Shown here one piece after another: positions 4,884-5,660 of a DNA stretch of 5,660 nucleotides. Where the stretch lies: NCBI GenBank assembly GCA_002506645.1, contig DAXY01000106.1, positions 3,207-8,866 on the forward strand, read 5' to 3'. How positions within the stretch are numbered: position 1 is the first letter of the stretch; every line of letters starts with the position of its first letter. The position numbers and the translations under genes were made by a program. The notes under the pieces were generated by a model, which was given only the letters and a program-made list of their open reading frames with translations, was not told where the DNA came from and ran no database searches. The stretch is from Vulcanisaeta distributa. Lineage in GTDB: Archaea; Thermoproteota; Thermoprotei; Thermoproteales; Thermocladiaceae.

Positions 4884-5660
4884 GTGGCACTAGTGCTTAG
4901 GTGCTTCAGTGATTTTGTCAGCTTCATAATTAAGTACCCATTTAGTAAGGAGGGACTTGCCAGGTTTAAGGAAATAACCAGCGAGAGAGGGATATACATT
5001 AATGACCTGGCCAATTCGGCAATGGGTAGGCAACTCCTCCAAAGGGCCTATGAGATACTTAATGAGGCCATTATTAAGGGCTCAATAACAGATGATCTAA
5101 GTCTCGGTGAGGATGAGTTACTGGCCCATTACATAGCCATTGCCCTGGCCGCGCACTTGGACAAATCCCTCTGGAGGAGGTTCGCCGATGTCGAGAGTAA
5201 GAGGTTTTCAAGTAGGTTGGCGCTTGAGGACCCGGATTGCGTAATTTACCTAGCCAAGGAATTCGGAATCAATTCCGTGAGGCTTAGGGATCTCGAGACC
5301 TACGATGAGAACCTGGCGTTGGCGTTTGATGTTGGTGTGAGGATTTGGGATTACCTGAGGTTCATGCCCAGGAATGACCCGTACTGGAAGCTCGTCAATA
5401 GGTACTTATTGAGGGGGTGGGTCTTAATGACGTATAAGGACCTAATAAGGCTTGTGGAAGAGGCTGTGGAGAGGATGGTTCTTGAGTTAATAAGTAAGGC
5501 TCATGAAAACCTTGATGAAACAAAGCCCCTGGTGGATGCCCTCGGCGGTATGAGGGAGCTCATGGAGTATAGGGCTGGGTCTACGGCTAAGGTCAGGGTG
5601 CAAATAACCGGGTTAACACCACCCTGCATGGATGCGATAATTAATGAGATTAAGTCCGGC
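4884..5660 (+). CDS. priL: DNA primase large subunit PriL, 3' end outside window
   Basis: The open frame gives 259 residues and is still open at the window edge. The first 230 or so residues are mostly helical and leucine-rich, as in the N-terminal domain of archaeal PriL, including LVNRYLLRGWV and the following helix VEEAVERMVLELI. Near the edge comes VQITGLTPPCMDAII. The PPC motif (cysteine at residue 248) matches the first ligand of the 4Fe-4S cluster that begins the C-terminal domain, and the other three cysteines would lie beyond the window. PriL pairs with the catalytic subunit PriS and is needed to start and measure RNA/DNA primers for replication. The start is uncertain: GTG 4884 best fits the TATA spacing, with TTG 4881 and GTG 4893 also possible. 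The partner priS is not in this window. Identification rests on the overall pattern and the PPC motif, not on an alignment. Confidence 0.82.
   Translation, partial: MALVLRCFSDFVSFIIKYPFSKEGLARFKEITSERGIYINDLANSAMGRQLLQRAYEILNEAIIKGSITDDLSLGEDELLAHYIAIALAAHLDKSLWRRFADVESKRFSSRLALEDPDCVIYLAKEFGINSVRLRDLETYDENLALAFDVGVRIWDYLRFMPRNDPYWKLVNRYLLRGWVLMTYKDLIRLVEEAVERMVLELISKAHENLDETKPLVDALGGMRELMEYRAGSTAKVRVQITGLTPPCMDAIINEIKSG

Overview
The window looks like chromosomal DNA from a hyperthermophilic crenarchaeon, most likely of the Thermoproteales (Vulcanisaeta/Caldivirga-like). The reasons are the gene content (archaeal Clp1-type RNA kinase, archaeal/eukaryal primase large subunit, MoxR-VWA pair), frequent AGG/ATA codons, GTG and TTG starts, and archaeal TATA boxes centred about 27 bases before start codons with no Shine-Dalgarno sequence. 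The genus is an inference from style, not from a search.

Layout: two gene sets diverge from a 123-base spacer (2099-2221). Three genes on the minus strand, in transcription order, are a small four-cysteine protein of unknown function (2098-1778), a Clp1/Grc3-family polynucleotide 5'-kinase (1715-396) and a stand-alone ATP-cone protein (331-53). Three genes on the plus strand are a MoxR-type AAA+ ATPase (2222-3223), a large protein with a C-terminal von Willebrand A domain and intact MIDAS residues (3304-4821), and the DNA primase large subunit PriL (from about 4884), which runs off the right edge just after the first expected iron-sulfur cysteine. Bases 1-52 hold no gene I can support.

The genes sit 60-80 bases apart, and each has its own TATA-like box, so they look like separately started, mostly leaderless transcripts rather than one tight operon. 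The best functional link is MoxR plus VWA, a known pairing in which a hexameric AAA+ ATPase works with a metal-binding VWA partner to remodel or mature other proteins. Its client here is unknown. The neighbouring PriL is an Fe-S protein, which makes it a testable but unproven candidate. The minus-strand genes mix RNA 5'-end phosphorylation, nucleotide sensing (the ATP-cone binds ATP/dATP in other proteins) and an uncharacterised possible metal-binding protein. No mobile element, CRISPR array, tRNA or rRNA was seen.
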